Part shown: positions 38,267 to 46,614 of the stretch, piece after piece
Position numbering within the stretch: the stretch's first letter is position 1
Layout of the letters: each line of letters opens with the position of its first letter
NCBI RefSeq assembly: GCF_001523745.2
Contig: NZ_CP013387.1
Location: 1,488,001-1,552,000 of the forward strand
Direction of reading: 5' to 3'
DNA length: 64,000 nt
From: Burkholderia mayonis
GTDB lineage: Bacteria; Pseudomonadota; Gammaproteobacteria; Burkholderiales; Burkholderiaceae
Program-made: the position numbers and the translations under genes
The notes under the pieces: model-generated
What the model was told of the DNA's origin: nothing
What the model saw: only the letters and a program-made list of their open reading frames with translations
The model's database searches: none

Positions 38267-40315
38267 ATGACCGCCAGCGGGATCAACCCTGGCGCATCGA
38301 GCGATGCGTCCCGTACCGACCGGCGCGGCGCGCTCGTCGCCGTGATCGTCGCCGCGCTGGGATTCGCGGCGTCATACGGCGTCGCACGTCTCGTGCTGCA
38401 GCAGGAGCGCGACGCCGCGCAAGCCCGTTTCGAGCGGCGCGCCGGGCACGTGACGACCACGCTGCAGCAAGAGCTGCTGGCGGCCGCGACGGTGCTGCGC
38501 GGCGCGCGCGGCATGCTCGGCGCGAACGCTTCGCCCGCCGCCGTCGGCTGGCCGAACTATCAGGCGCAGCTCGACCTCGACCGCGCGCGCTCGCCGATCC
38601 GCTCGCTCGGCTTCGTCGACGCGAAGATCGTCGTCGGCGCCGCGCAGACGAACGTCGATCCGCAGACGCGCGCCGCGCTGCTGCGCGCGGCGGATTCCGG
38701 CCTGGTCACGCTCGACGCGCATGCGACGCCGTCCGACGGCGCGTACGCGCCGGACAGCGGCGTCGGCGCGCTCACGCTCTATCTGCCCGTCTACACGTCG
38801 AACGAAGCGCTGCCCGCCATCGAACGCCGCCGCGCCGACACATCGGGCTTCGTCGCCGCGACGCTCGATGCGCGGCGCCTCATCGAGCTGTCGACCGCGA
38901 ACGACCGCGACATCGACTTGCGCCTGACGGCGGGCGAGCCGGGCACGCTCGTCTACGCGACCGACCGCGAATACAACGGCGCCGACACGTCGCATCCGCC
39001 GCTCGCCCGCACCGAGCAGCTCAATTTCGGCGGCGCGCCGCTCACGCTCGCCTACACGACCGAAAACCGCTGGGCGGCGATCCGCTCGAACGCCGTCGCG
39101 ACCACGGTGCTCGTCGCCGGCGCGGCGACGTCCGCGCTGCTCGCGGTGCTCGCGTATCTGCTCGTCAGCCGCCTCGGCGCGCGCGCCGTGAACGCCGACG
39201 ACAATCCGATCAACGAAGCGCGGATGATGGGCATCATCCGCTCGTCGATGGAAGCGATCATCACGATCGACGAGACACAGACCGTCGTGATCTTCAATCC
39301 GGCCGCCGAGCGCGTGTTCGGCGTGTCCGCGATGGACGCGATCGGCTCGCCGCTCGCGCGCTTCATTCCCGAGCGCTTTCGCGCGGCGCACGCGAGGCAC
39401 GTCGAGCAGTTCGGCGTGACGGGCGTGTCCGACCGGCAGATGGGCCGCCAGCGCGTGCTGTTCGGTCTGCGCGAGAACGGCGAGGAGTTTCCGATCGAAG
39501 CGTCGATCTCACAGATCCGCGACGGCTCCGGCAAGCTGTACACGGTGATGCTGCGCGACGTGACCGAGCGCGTGCGCGCCGAGACCGCGCTGCGGCAATC
39601 GCGCGAAGAGCTGCGCGAACTGTCCGCGAATCTGCAGAACGTGCGCGAGGAAGAAAAGACGCGGATCGCGCGCGAGCTCCACGACGACCTCGGCCAGCAA
39701 CTCACCGCCCTCAAGATGGACGTGTCGGCGATCGCGCTCGCGCTCGCCCGCTATCGCGACGAGCAGCCCGACGCGCAGCTGGTCGTGGCCGTCGAGCAGC
39801 AATTGCACGGGATGCGCCGCCTGATCGATTCGACGGTCGCGTCGGTGCGACGCATCGCAGCCGACCTGCGGCCCGTGATGCTCGACGATCTCGGCCTCGT
39901 GCCCGCGATCGAATGGCTCGCGAACGATTTCACGAACCGCTACGGGATCGACGTCGAACGCCGGCTCGACACGGCCGACACGAGCTTTTCGAACGCCGGC
40001 GCGACGACGCTGTTCCGGATCGTCCAGGAGGCGCTGACGAACGTCGCGCGTCACGCGGACGCGACCCGCGTGACGCTGATGCTCGCGATCGACCAGGACC
40101 TCTGCGTGCTGCAGATCAAGGACGACGGCCGCGGCATGCAGCCCGACGAGCGTCGCGACGCGCACGGCGACAAGTCGTTCGGCCTCATCGGCATCCGCGA
40201 GCGCGCACACATGCTGAGCGGCACCGTCACGACCGATTCCGCGCCCGGCCACGGCTTCTCGATCAAGGTCGCGCTGCCGCTCGCGGCGATCCGGCAACAG
40301 GACGCGCTTCCATGA
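38267..40315 (+). CDS. CHASE-PAS histidine kinase of the nar locus (NarX position)
   Basis: A 682-residue sensor. Residues 20-45 form a first membrane segment. About residues 70-260 are a periplasmic CHASE-type domain (VLRGARGMLGAN, SIRSLGFVDA-like region, LTLYLPVYT). A second membrane segment (VLVAGAATSALLAVLAYLLV) is followed by a PAS domain (MGIIRSSMEAIITIDETQTVVIFNPAAERVFG), then HisKA_3 with RIARELHDDLGQQLTALKMD and a HATPase domain (DDGRGM, FGLIGIRERAHMLSG). It lacks the four-helix nitrate-binding P-box of classical NarX, so its signal is uncertain. Its stop overlaps the regulator start by ATGA. Confidence 0.88.
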   Translation: MTASGINPGASSDASRTDRRGALVAVIVAALGFAASYGVARLVLQQERDAAQARFERRAGHVTTTLQQELLAAATVLRGARGMLGANASPAAVGWPNYQAQLDLDRARSPIRSLGFVDAKIVVGAAQTNVDPQTRAALLRAADSGLVTLDAHATPSDGAYAPDSGVGALTLYLPVYTSNEALPAIERRRADTSGFVAATLDARRLIELSTANDRDIDLRLTAGEPGTLVYATDREYNGADTSHPPLARTEQLNFGGAPLTLAYTTENRWAAIRSNAVATTVLVAGAATSALLAVLAYLLVSRLGARAVNADDNPINEARMMGIIRSSMEAIITIDETQTVVIFNPAAERVFGVSAMDAIGSPLARFIPERFRAAHARHVEQFGVTGVSDRQMGRQRVLFGLRENGEEFPIEASISQIRDGSGKLYTVMLRDVTERVRAETALRQSREELRELSANLQNVREEEKTRIARELHDDLGQQLTALKMDVSAIALALARYRDEQPDAQLVVAVEQQLHGMRRLIDSTVASVRRIAADLRPVMLDDLGLVPAIEWLANDFTNRYGIDVERRLDTADTSFSNAGATTLFRIVQEALTNVARHADATRVTLMLAIDQDLCVLQIKDDGRGMQPDERRDAHGDKSFGLIGIRERAHMLSGTVTTDSAPGHGFSIKVALPLAAIRQQDALP

Positions 40316-40959
40316 TCAAGGTCCTGATCGCGGACGATCACGCGCTCGTGCGCGACGGTCTGCGCCACATCCTCAGCAGCACGCCGGGCTTCGAAGTCGC
40401 CGGCGAGGCGTGCGACGGCATCTCGACGATCGAGCTGATGCGCTCGGCCGATGCGCAAGTGCTCGTGCTCGACCTGTCGATGCCGGGCCGCAACGGCATC
40501 GATCTCATCAAGCAGATCAAGGAAGAAAAGCCGACGCTGCGCATCCTCGTGCTGACGATGCACGCGGAGCAGCAATACGCGTCGCGTGCGTTCCGCGCGG
40601 GCGCGTCGGGCTACATGACGAAGGAAAGCGCGAGCGCGGAGCTCATCGGCGCGCTGACGAAGATCGCGGCGGGCGGCGTCTACGTGAGCCTCGCGATGGC
40701 CGAGCGGCTCGCGCAAAGCCTGAACGAGCCCACCGAGTCGCTGCCGCACCAGCGCCTGTCGGACCGCGAGTTCGACGTGTTCCGCCGGATCGCCGCCGGC
40801 GAGACGATCAGCGAGATCGCGCAGGCGCTCAACGTCAGCGCGAAGACGGTCAGCACCTACAAGGCGCGCATCCTCGAGAAGATGCAGATGCCGCACGACG
40901 CGGCGCTCGTCCGCTACGCGATGCGGCACAAGCTGTTCGACGACAGCGACGAGGTCTGA
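40312..40959 (+). CDS. narL: NarL-type response regulator
   Basis: A 215-residue protein: a receiver domain (IKVLIADDHALVRDGLRHIL, phospho-acceptor in VLVLDLSMPGRNGIDL, Lys in GYMTKES) and a LuxR-type helix-turn-helix (RLSDREFDVFRRIAAGETISEIAQALNVSAKTVSTYKARILEKM). It is the partner of the kinase upstream and presumably controls the divergent nar operon. Being paired with a CHASE kinase, it may be a NarL paralogue with a different signal. Confidence 0.9.
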   Translation: MIKVLIADDHALVRDGLRHILSSTPGFEVAGEACDGISTIELMRSADAQVLVLDLSMPGRNGIDLIKQIKEEKPTLRILVLTMHAEQQYASRAFRAGASGYMTKESASAELIGALTKIAAGGVYVSLAMAERLAQSLNEPTESLPHQRLSDREFDVFRRIAAGETISEIAQALNVSAKTVSTYKARILEKMQMPHDAALVRYAMRHKLFDDSDEV

Positions 40960-41362
40960 TCGAAGTCCGGTCGGCGCTCGCCGTAGCGCGACGGGCCGCC
41001 GCTCGTGCGCCTGTCGCGCCGTCGCCCATTGGGCGGCTCGCCGGGCGGCCGTCGCCCGGGCGGCAGCGCAACGGTGCCAGGCCGCCGCTTCGCGCACCGC
41101 ATACTCCATCGCTCCGCCACCGCCCGCCGCCCCGTCCCCGCCCAGACTCGCCCGCGATCGGCCCGCCCGTTTTCCCGTCGACACCGCCCGCCAGCCCGCT
41201 CGTCCCATGCCCGCCCCCGACGTCGCCAGCCGCCGCCCCGCCCTTTGTCCGCATCCGCTCAAACCCTCGTAGGGATATCCCTACAGCGACCGCGCCATCG
41301 CCTACCTCATTTTCACCCGGCGCTGATTTCACGCCGCGATTGGGCAGACCATACTGCCGGCC
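40960..41362. other. 403-base intergenic region with a palindrome
   Basis: Very GC-rich from 40980 to 41260 without a recognised gene. It ends in the palindrome at 41269-41284, which sits 79 bases before the next start. Confidence 0.4.
41269..41284. promoter_or_regulatory. perfect 16-bp palindrome GTAGGGATATCCCTAC
   Basis: A perfect dyad of the size and shape bound by NarL/FixJ-type dimers, in the promoter region of the lone receiver gene and downstream of the NarL-type gene. Confidence 0.6.
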
Positions 41363-41773
41363 ATGGATGCACGCGAATCAACTCCTCCGCTGAGAGTCTT
41401 TCTCGTCGACTACGCGGCCCCGGTCAGAGCGCGCCTTGCGTCGCTGCTCGAAACGATCCTCGGGGTCGCGGTGGTCGGCGAAGCCGAGGACGTCCCGGCT
41501 GCGATGGCGGGCATTCTCGAATCGGGCGCCGACGTCGCCGTCATCGAGCTGAGATTGACGGGCGACAGCGGGCTGGAGTTGATTTCGGCGCTGACGCGCG
41601 CCGCGCCGAAGGTGGTCAAGATCGTGCTGACCAACCTGTCCGGAGCGGCATTTCGCGCGGCATGCAACGACGCAGGGGCGGATTTCTTCTTCGACAAGAC
41701 CGCCGACGTGGACGCCGCATGCCGCGCCGTGAGAACCCTGGCCAGCGCGCGCCGAGCGAGCGCGGCCGAATGA
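41363..41773 (+). CDS. stand-alone receiver domain with Glu in place of the phospho-Asp
   Basis: A 136-residue receiver domain without output domain. The pattern is VFLVDYAAPVRARL for the acidic loop (D16 kept, second Asp replaced by Tyr), VAVIELRLTGDSGLEL for the acceptor (Glu62 where Asp is usual), IVLTNLS for the switch Thr, and FFFDKTAD with the conserved Lys. It cannot be phosphorylated normally and Glu may mimic the active state. It lies just upstream of fnr and probably shares its transcript (12-base gap). Confidence 0.8.
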   Translation: MDARESTPPLRVFLVDYAAPVRARLASLLETILGVAVVGEAEDVPAAMAGILESGADVAVIELRLTGDSGLELISALTRAAPKVVKIVLTNLSGAAFRAACNDAGADFFFDKTADVDAACRAVRTLASARRASAAE

Positions 41774-41785
41774 CAGGAGCAGATC

Positions 41786-42568
41786 ATGTTGCAAGCGCAA
41801 ACGCAGAAGGCCTTCACGTCCGTCGCACGACCGCGCGCGACGATGCCGCTGCGCGCGGCCGCGCGCGACGACGCGGCGAAGCGTCCGGCCACGCGCTGCT
41901 CGAGCTGCACGATGCGCAGCGTCTGCATGCCCGCCGACCTGACCGTCAACGAATTCGCCAAACTCGACGCGTTGATCTGCTCGACGCGTCAGATCAAGCG
42001 CGGCGACACGCTGTTTCGCACGCACGACACGTTCCAGAGCATCTATGCAGTGCGCACCGGTTCGTTCAAGACGGTCGTCATGCATCGCGACGGCCAGGAA
42101 CACGTGACGGGCTTCCAGATCGCCGGTGAAACGATGGGGCTCGACGGCGTGTGCGGCGGCCGCCACAACAGCGACGCGGTCGCGCTCGAGGACAGCACCG
42201 TCTGCATCATCCCGTTCGCGCAGCTCGAAGCGGTGTGCCGCGAAGTGAAGCCGATGCAGCACCACGTCCACCGGCTGATGAGCGGCGAGATCGTCCGCGA
42301 ATCGAGCCAGATGATGCTGCTCGGCACGATGACGGCGGAGCAGCGCGTCGCCGCATTCCTGCTCAACATGTCGGAGCGCTTCCAGAAGCGCGGCTACTCG
42401 GCGGCGGAATTCAATCTGCGGATGACGCGCGAGGAGATCGGCTGCTATCTCGGGATGAAGCTCGAGACCGTCAGCCGGATGCTGTCGAAGTTCCAGCGCG
42501 ACAAGCTGATCGCGCCGCGCGGCAAGCAGATCCGCATCATCGATCCGGTCGGGCTCGCGCGCGTGTGA
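41786..42568 (+). CDS. fnr: FNR-type oxygen-sensing transcriptional regulator
   Basis: A 260-residue CRP/FNR protein. N-terminal cysteines CSSCTMRSVC plus the internal Cys in LDGVCGG fit the 4Fe-4S oxygen-sensing cluster of FNR. A cyclic-nucleotide-like barrel follows (FRTHDTFQSIYAVRTGSFKTVV), and then the HTH with the recognition helix MKLETVSRMLSKFQRDKLI, whose E-x2-SR pattern matches FNR proteins that read TTGAT. A GGAG site precedes the start. It would activate genes such as usp at 15 kb. Confidence 0.92.
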   Translation: MLQAQTQKAFTSVARPRATMPLRAAARDDAAKRPATRCSSCTMRSVCMPADLTVNEFAKLDALICSTRQIKRGDTLFRTHDTFQSIYAVRTGSFKTVVMHRDGQEHVTGFQIAGETMGLDGVCGGRHNSDAVALEDSTVCIIPFAQLEAVCREVKPMQHHVHRLMSGEIVRESSQMMLLGTMTAEQRVAAFLLNMSERFQKRGYSAAEFNLRMTREEIGCYLGMKLETVSRMLSKFQRDKLIAPRGKQIRIIDPVGLARV

Positions 42569-42808
42569 CGCGAGCGGGCCGCGCGGATCGCAGAACAATC
42601 GCTACGGGGATAGAAGAAAGGCCAGCAGGCCGAACGCGACGGGGAAAAAAGCTCGGCAAACCGGGCTGCGACGGGGCCGAACAATACGGGGAGCAAACTG
42701 GCCGGCCGCTACGAGGAAAACGAAATCGAAGATCGACGAATTATCACCCTACCTCGAAAGAGGCGCTTCGGGACGGCGTAGCAATACGGCCGTCCATTTT
42801 TTTGTCGA

Positions 42809-42836
42809 CGCCCGGCCGCTTGCGCCGGGCGTTTTT
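42809..42836 (+). terminator. intrinsic terminator downstream of fnr
   Basis: An 8-bp perfect stem (CGCCCGGC / GCCGGGCG) with a 7-base loop, followed by TTTTT. It lies 240 bases after fnr and just before the convergent hydrolase gene. The DNA between (42569-42808) holds no recognised gene. Confidence 0.85.
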
Positions 42837-42895
42837 ATGCGGATGCGCGCGCCGACTACCGCAGCGCACGCATCGTCATCGACGCGCTGCGGGCG

Positions 42896-44614
42896 TCACG
42901 AGCGCACCGGCAGGACGAGCGTCGCCTGCCTGTTCGGATCGAACTGGAACGTCACGCCGAATCGCTCGCCCGGATTGACGGGCGGCTGATACAGGCTGTC
43001 GTACGTGTCGAGCACGATGCCGATGTGGTGATCCGCCGGCACGTCGTACGCGGTCGCCGAAAACTCGATCGGGAAATCGACCGTCGCGCCCGGCGTCGCC
43101 CAGTGCACGGTCCGCGCGCCGTGCGTGATCAGCTTGCCGAAGCCGAGCGCGTCGACGTCGTACAGATACGCGACGACTTGCGCGCGCGCCTGCGACGGCG
43201 TCGCACGCAGGTTCAGCCTCGCGATTCCGCGCAAATGCAGCGGCGACGCAAGCGGCACGCCCTCGTAGCGGACGCCCGTCGCGAGATTGACGGTCGCGAG
43301 CGGATTGACGACAGGCGCGCCGAGGCTCTCGCCGAACGTCGACAGCACCGGAATCGGGCCGCTCGTCGCGGTCGTGTCCGAGAAGTTCTGGATCAGATCG
43401 CTGCCCGCGGCGCGGTTCGGCGCGCTCTGCAGCGTGCCCGACACGCCCTTCGTGCACAGGCACGACAGGTCCCAGCGCAGCGCGCCGCGCGGCCCGACGT
43501 ACAGCGTCTGCGCCTGCACGTTGCTCGCGGGCCACGTGTCGAACGACTCGCGCGTGTTCGCGAACTTGATCTGCATCGACACCTTCGGCTCGGTATCGAC
43601 GCCGTTCTGCACGCCCTTCAGCCAGCGGTCGAACCAGCGGTGCGCCTGGTCGTATGGGTAATTCGGCGCGCCCAAGAGCGCGCCCGGAATCTCGGCCTGC
43701 GCGTGGATGCCCGGATTCAGCAGCAGCTTCTTCGGCACCGTCAGTTGCGAGAACAGCTTCATCGACGAGTTGGGCGTGAACATGTCGTCTTCGAAATTCT
43801 TGCTGATGAAGACGGGCGCGCCGCGGCGGTTCAGCGTGTCGAGATAGGTCGACGGCGAGCGCACCTGCGCCCACGCGACGATCTCGTCGACCTTCGCCTG
43901 CGTCGTGTTCGGATCGAGGAGCGCCTTCACGTACTGGCCGACGATCGGATCGAGCCGCCCCGTCACCTTGCCGGACAGAAACAGCACCGCGCTCCACGTC
44001 GCGTTCGGCGACTGCTCGCCGTATAGCTGATCGACGAGATCGCCCCAGCCGGAGAGCGCCGCCGCCGTCTTCAGCCGCCTGTCCTGCGCGAGCGCGAGGA
44101 GCGACAGCCCAGCGCCGTACGAGATCCCGCTCACCGCGAGCTTGTCGGGATCGGCGGGCGTGTTCGCGGACACCCAGTCGACCGCCGACGACACGTCCTT
44201 CACGTCCTGCGGACTCGCGACCTCGACCTGTCCGCCCGACAGGTAGAAGCCCCGCGCCGTGTACGCGAGCACGATGTAGCCGTCCTGCGCGAGCTTGCGC
44301 TGCTGGCCGAGATATTCGAAGAAGTCGGACGCGGCCCAGCTCGAGATCATCACGATCGTCGGAAATTTCTGGCCGGGGCTCGTGATCCTCGGCAGGAACA
44401 CGTTCGCGGTGAGCCGCGCGCCGTCCGTCGCCGTCACGCTCTGGTCGTTGACCCAGCAGGTGCCATCCTCCGGCGAGCTCACGCCGGGAAACTGGAACGG
44501 CGTCGTGTAGACGGCCGCTTCGGCGGGCGTCGCAGGCCGGCAGGACACGCCCGCGTGGGCAAGCGACGCGGCGAGCGCGACGCTCGCGCCCGCGATGAAA
44601 CGCGCAAGCTTCAT
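42896..44614 (-). CDS. secreted CocE/X-Pro dipeptidyl-peptidase (S15)-type hydrolase
   Basis: A 572-residue protein with a signal peptide (MKLARFIAGASVALAASLAHA). The alpha/beta-hydrolase part holds FPTIVMISSWAASDFFEYLGQ, the oxyanion region AYTARGFYLSGG and the nucleophile in DKLAVSGISYGAGLSLL. The C-terminal 200 residues form the jelly-roll of the CocE/PepX family. It would act in the periplasm or outside the cell on an ester or proline-containing peptide; the substrate is unknown. Confidence 0.85.
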   Translation of the reverse strand: MKLARFIAGASVALAASLAHAGVSCRPATPAEAAVYTTPFQFPGVSSPEDGTCWVNDQSVTATDGARLTANVFLPRITSPGQKFPTIVMISSWAASDFFEYLGQQRKLAQDGYIVLAYTARGFYLSGGQVEVASPQDVKDVSSAVDWVSANTPADPDKLAVSGISYGAGLSLLALAQDRRLKTAAALSGWGDLVDQLYGEQSPNATWSAVLFLSGKVTGRLDPIVGQYVKALLDPNTTQAKVDEIVAWAQVRSPSTYLDTLNRRGAPVFISKNFEDDMFTPNSSMKLFSQLTVPKKLLLNPGIHAQAEIPGALLGAPNYPYDQAHRWFDRWLKGVQNGVDTEPKVSMQIKFANTRESFDTWPASNVQAQTLYVGPRGALRWDLSCLCTKGVSGTLQSAPNRAAGSDLIQNFSDTTATSGPIPVLSTFGESLGAPVVNPLATVNLATGVRYEGVPLASPLHLRGIARLNLRATPSQARAQVVAYLYDVDALGFGKLITHGARTVHWATPGATVDFPIEFSATAYDVPADHHIGIVLDTYDSLYQPPVNPGERFGVTFQFDPNRQATLVLPVRS

Positions 44615-45112
44615 GTATCTCCTCCAATTTGTCTTGGATCTTGTTTAGTCGAAGATGCCGTCGGCGGCCCGCTATCGGCGGGTTTTGCGCGACGCTGGCT
44701 GATTGAGCCATTCGTCGCGCGCAGGGTCAAGGCATGCAAGACACGGGGACGGCCGCCCGACGCGGCGGGCGCCGGCGTTCAGCGTTTGAGCCATAAGGCG
44801 AAAGCCTTGCGATGCGCGCCGGCCGACTCCCCGGCGGATCGGGAATCGTTTGAAATAGGCTTGTAGCGCATTCGTAAAGTAAACCCTCGAAACAGCGCGA
44901 GCGGGACGAATCGAGCGAAGACGCGCGCCGAAACGAGCCGGTTGCGCGTGCGCCGCTTGCCGCGCGCGGAACCGAGCGGCATGCATCGCCGGATGCGCGT
45001 CGCCGATGCCCGATCGGGCATCGGCGACGCGCTCGGCGAAAACCGCCGCCGCACTTCGCGGCCGCGGCTGTGGCAGCGGCCAAAGCCACGGCCGTGGTCC
45101 GCGCCGGCGCCG
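44615..45112. other. 498-base region between the hydrolase gene and hpd
   Basis: Upstream region of the hydrolase gene and 3' flank of hpd. The notable structure is the 38-bp palindrome at 44995-45032. No credible gene. Confidence 0.4.
44995..45032. repeat. 38-bp perfect palindrome downstream of hpd
   Basis: Each 19-base arm begins GCGCGTCGCCGATGCC and the two meet without a spacer at CGATCG. It lies 80 bases after the hpd stop. It would form a very stable hairpin in RNA but no T-run follows on either strand, so it may be a Rho-independent-like block, an mRNA 3'-end stabiliser or a protein-binding site. Confidence 0.7.
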
Positions 45113-46243
45113 TCAGCTCGCCATGCGCCGCGCGTGCGCGAGCGCGGTCAGGTTGCCTTCGCCGAAGCCGTGATGCCCTTGCCGCTGGACGATCTCGAAG
45201 AAGATCTCGCCGGGCCGGCGCTTGACGAACGTCTGGAAGAACAACTGCGGCACGCCGTCGTCGCCGATCTCGCCGTCGACGAGGATCCCGCGCGCGCGCA
45301 GCGCGTCGACGTCGATCCGGCAGTCGGGCAGCCGCGTGTCGATCTCGTCGTAATAGCCCGCCGGCGGCTCGACGAACTCGACGCCGTTCGCGACGAGCGC
45401 GTCGGTGCACGCGAGGATGTCGTCCGTCGCGAGCGCGATGTGCTGGACGCCCTCGCCCGGATGATCGGGCAGGTACTCGTGCATCAACTCGGTGCGCCGC
45501 GCGCCCTCCTCGTACACCGGGATCCGCACCTCGCCGCACGGCGACACCATCACCCGCGACTCCTCGGACACGTGCCAGTTCGCGTTGAGCTCGTGAATCT
45601 CGCGGAAATGCAGCAGATCATGGTAGAAGTCGAGCCATTCCTGCATCCGGCCGCTGCCGACCGTCTGCGTCAGATGGTCGACCTGCCGCAGGCCGGTGCC
45701 GAAGTACTCGAGGTCGGCCTGCGCGGTCGCGACGTCGATCGGGCGGAAGTCGACGTCGAAGATCGAGATGTCGCCGACGCCGCCGCGCAATCCGCCGCGC
45801 CCGCGCCAGCGGTCGACGAAATAGATGTGCGACGCGCCGATCCCCTGGATCGCCGGAATCGTCAGCTCGCCGACGCCGAGCCGCTCTCCCTCGAACGCCC
45901 ACGCGCCGAGCGCGATCGCGCGGTCGAACGCGCGCTGCGCGTTGTCGACGCGAATGCCGATCGCGCAGACGCCCGATCCGTATTCGTCCGCGTAGCGCGC
46001 GGCGAACGAGTCGGGCTCCGCGTTGACGAGGAAGTTCATGTGCCCCTGGCGGTACAGCGTGACCGCCTTGCTGGCGTGCCGTGCGATCGCCTTGAAGCCG
46101 AGCTGCTCGAATCGGCGCGCAAGCGCATCGGGCTCGCGCGACGCGAATTCGACGAACTCGAGTCCCGCCATCCCGAGCGGGTTGTCGCTCGGCGGGCCGG
46201 AAAATACAGGGTCGCGGGACGTAGGGCTGGCGGGGCTGGACAT
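45113..46243 (-). CDS. hpd: 4-hydroxyphenylpyruvate dioxygenase
   Basis: A 376-residue two-domain VOC dioxygenase. The iron ligands are found in the C-terminal half: His in LRQVDHLTQTV, His in GVQHIALATDD and Glu in PGEIFFEIVQRQGHHGFGEGN, the HPPD signature end. It converts 4-hydroxyphenylpyruvate to homogentisate in tyrosine breakdown and pyomelanin formation. It is divergent from a metabolite:proton symporter; PcaR-type boxes lie between. No other homogentisate-pathway gene is adjacent. Confidence 0.94.
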   Translation of the reverse strand: MSSPASPTSRDPVFSGPPSDNPLGMAGLEFVEFASREPDALARRFEQLGFKAIARHASKAVTLYRQGHMNFLVNAEPDSFAARYADEYGSGVCAIGIRVDNAQRAFDRAIALGAWAFEGERLGVGELTIPAIQGIGASHIYFVDRWRGRGGLRGGVGDISIFDVDFRPIDVATAQADLEYFGTGLRQVDHLTQTVGSGRMQEWLDFYHDLLHFREIHELNANWHVSEESRVMVSPCGEVRIPVYEEGARRTELMHEYLPDHPGEGVQHIALATDDILACTDALVANGVEFVEPPAGYYDEIDTRLPDCRIDVDALRARGILVDGEIGDDGVPQLFFQTFVKRRPGEIFFEIVQRQGHHGFGEGNLTALAHARRMAS

Positions 46244-46426
46244 CGATGTCTCCTGGGCTGGCGGTGGAACTTGCGCGGCCTGCGGTCGGCGCGGCCGTCC
46301 GCACGCTGCGCCGCAGCATGACGACCGCCGATCGTCGGCCGGCGCTAGCGATTTTAACCAAATCGTTCATGCGGCCAAACAGGATCGACGCGCATCGGCC
46401 ATCTGCCTAGAGCAAACCCGGAAATC

Positions 46427-46441
46427 GTTCGATAATCGCAC
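46427..46441 (+). promoter_or_regulatory. PcaR-type IclR box 1
   Basis: GTTCGATAATCGCAC is, as I recall it, the box reported for the IclR-family regulator PcaR of Pseudomonas and is bound by PobR/PcaU relatives. It lies in the divergent region, 174 bases before the symporter start, whose partner gene is an IclR regulator. Confidence 0.65.
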
Positions 46442-46447
46442 GCTTCC

Positions 46448-46462
46448 GTTCGATAATCGCCC
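46448..46462 (+). promoter_or_regulatory. PcaR-type IclR box 2
   Basis: GTTCGATAATCGCCC repeats box 1 with one change, 21 bp (two helical turns) away and on the same face of the helix, as in tandem IclR-family operators. Confidence 0.65.
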
Positions 46463-46614
46463 ATTGCAATGCCTTGCCACGTTGCTCGGAACCCGCCGCC
46501 GCTCCTATCCTGCGATCACCCCGACGCGACGGCTCGCGCGAGCTGCGCCGACGACGCCGCAAACGCCCCAGGCCGCCGCGGCGGTGATGCGACGACGAAA
46601 ACAGGAGACATGGA

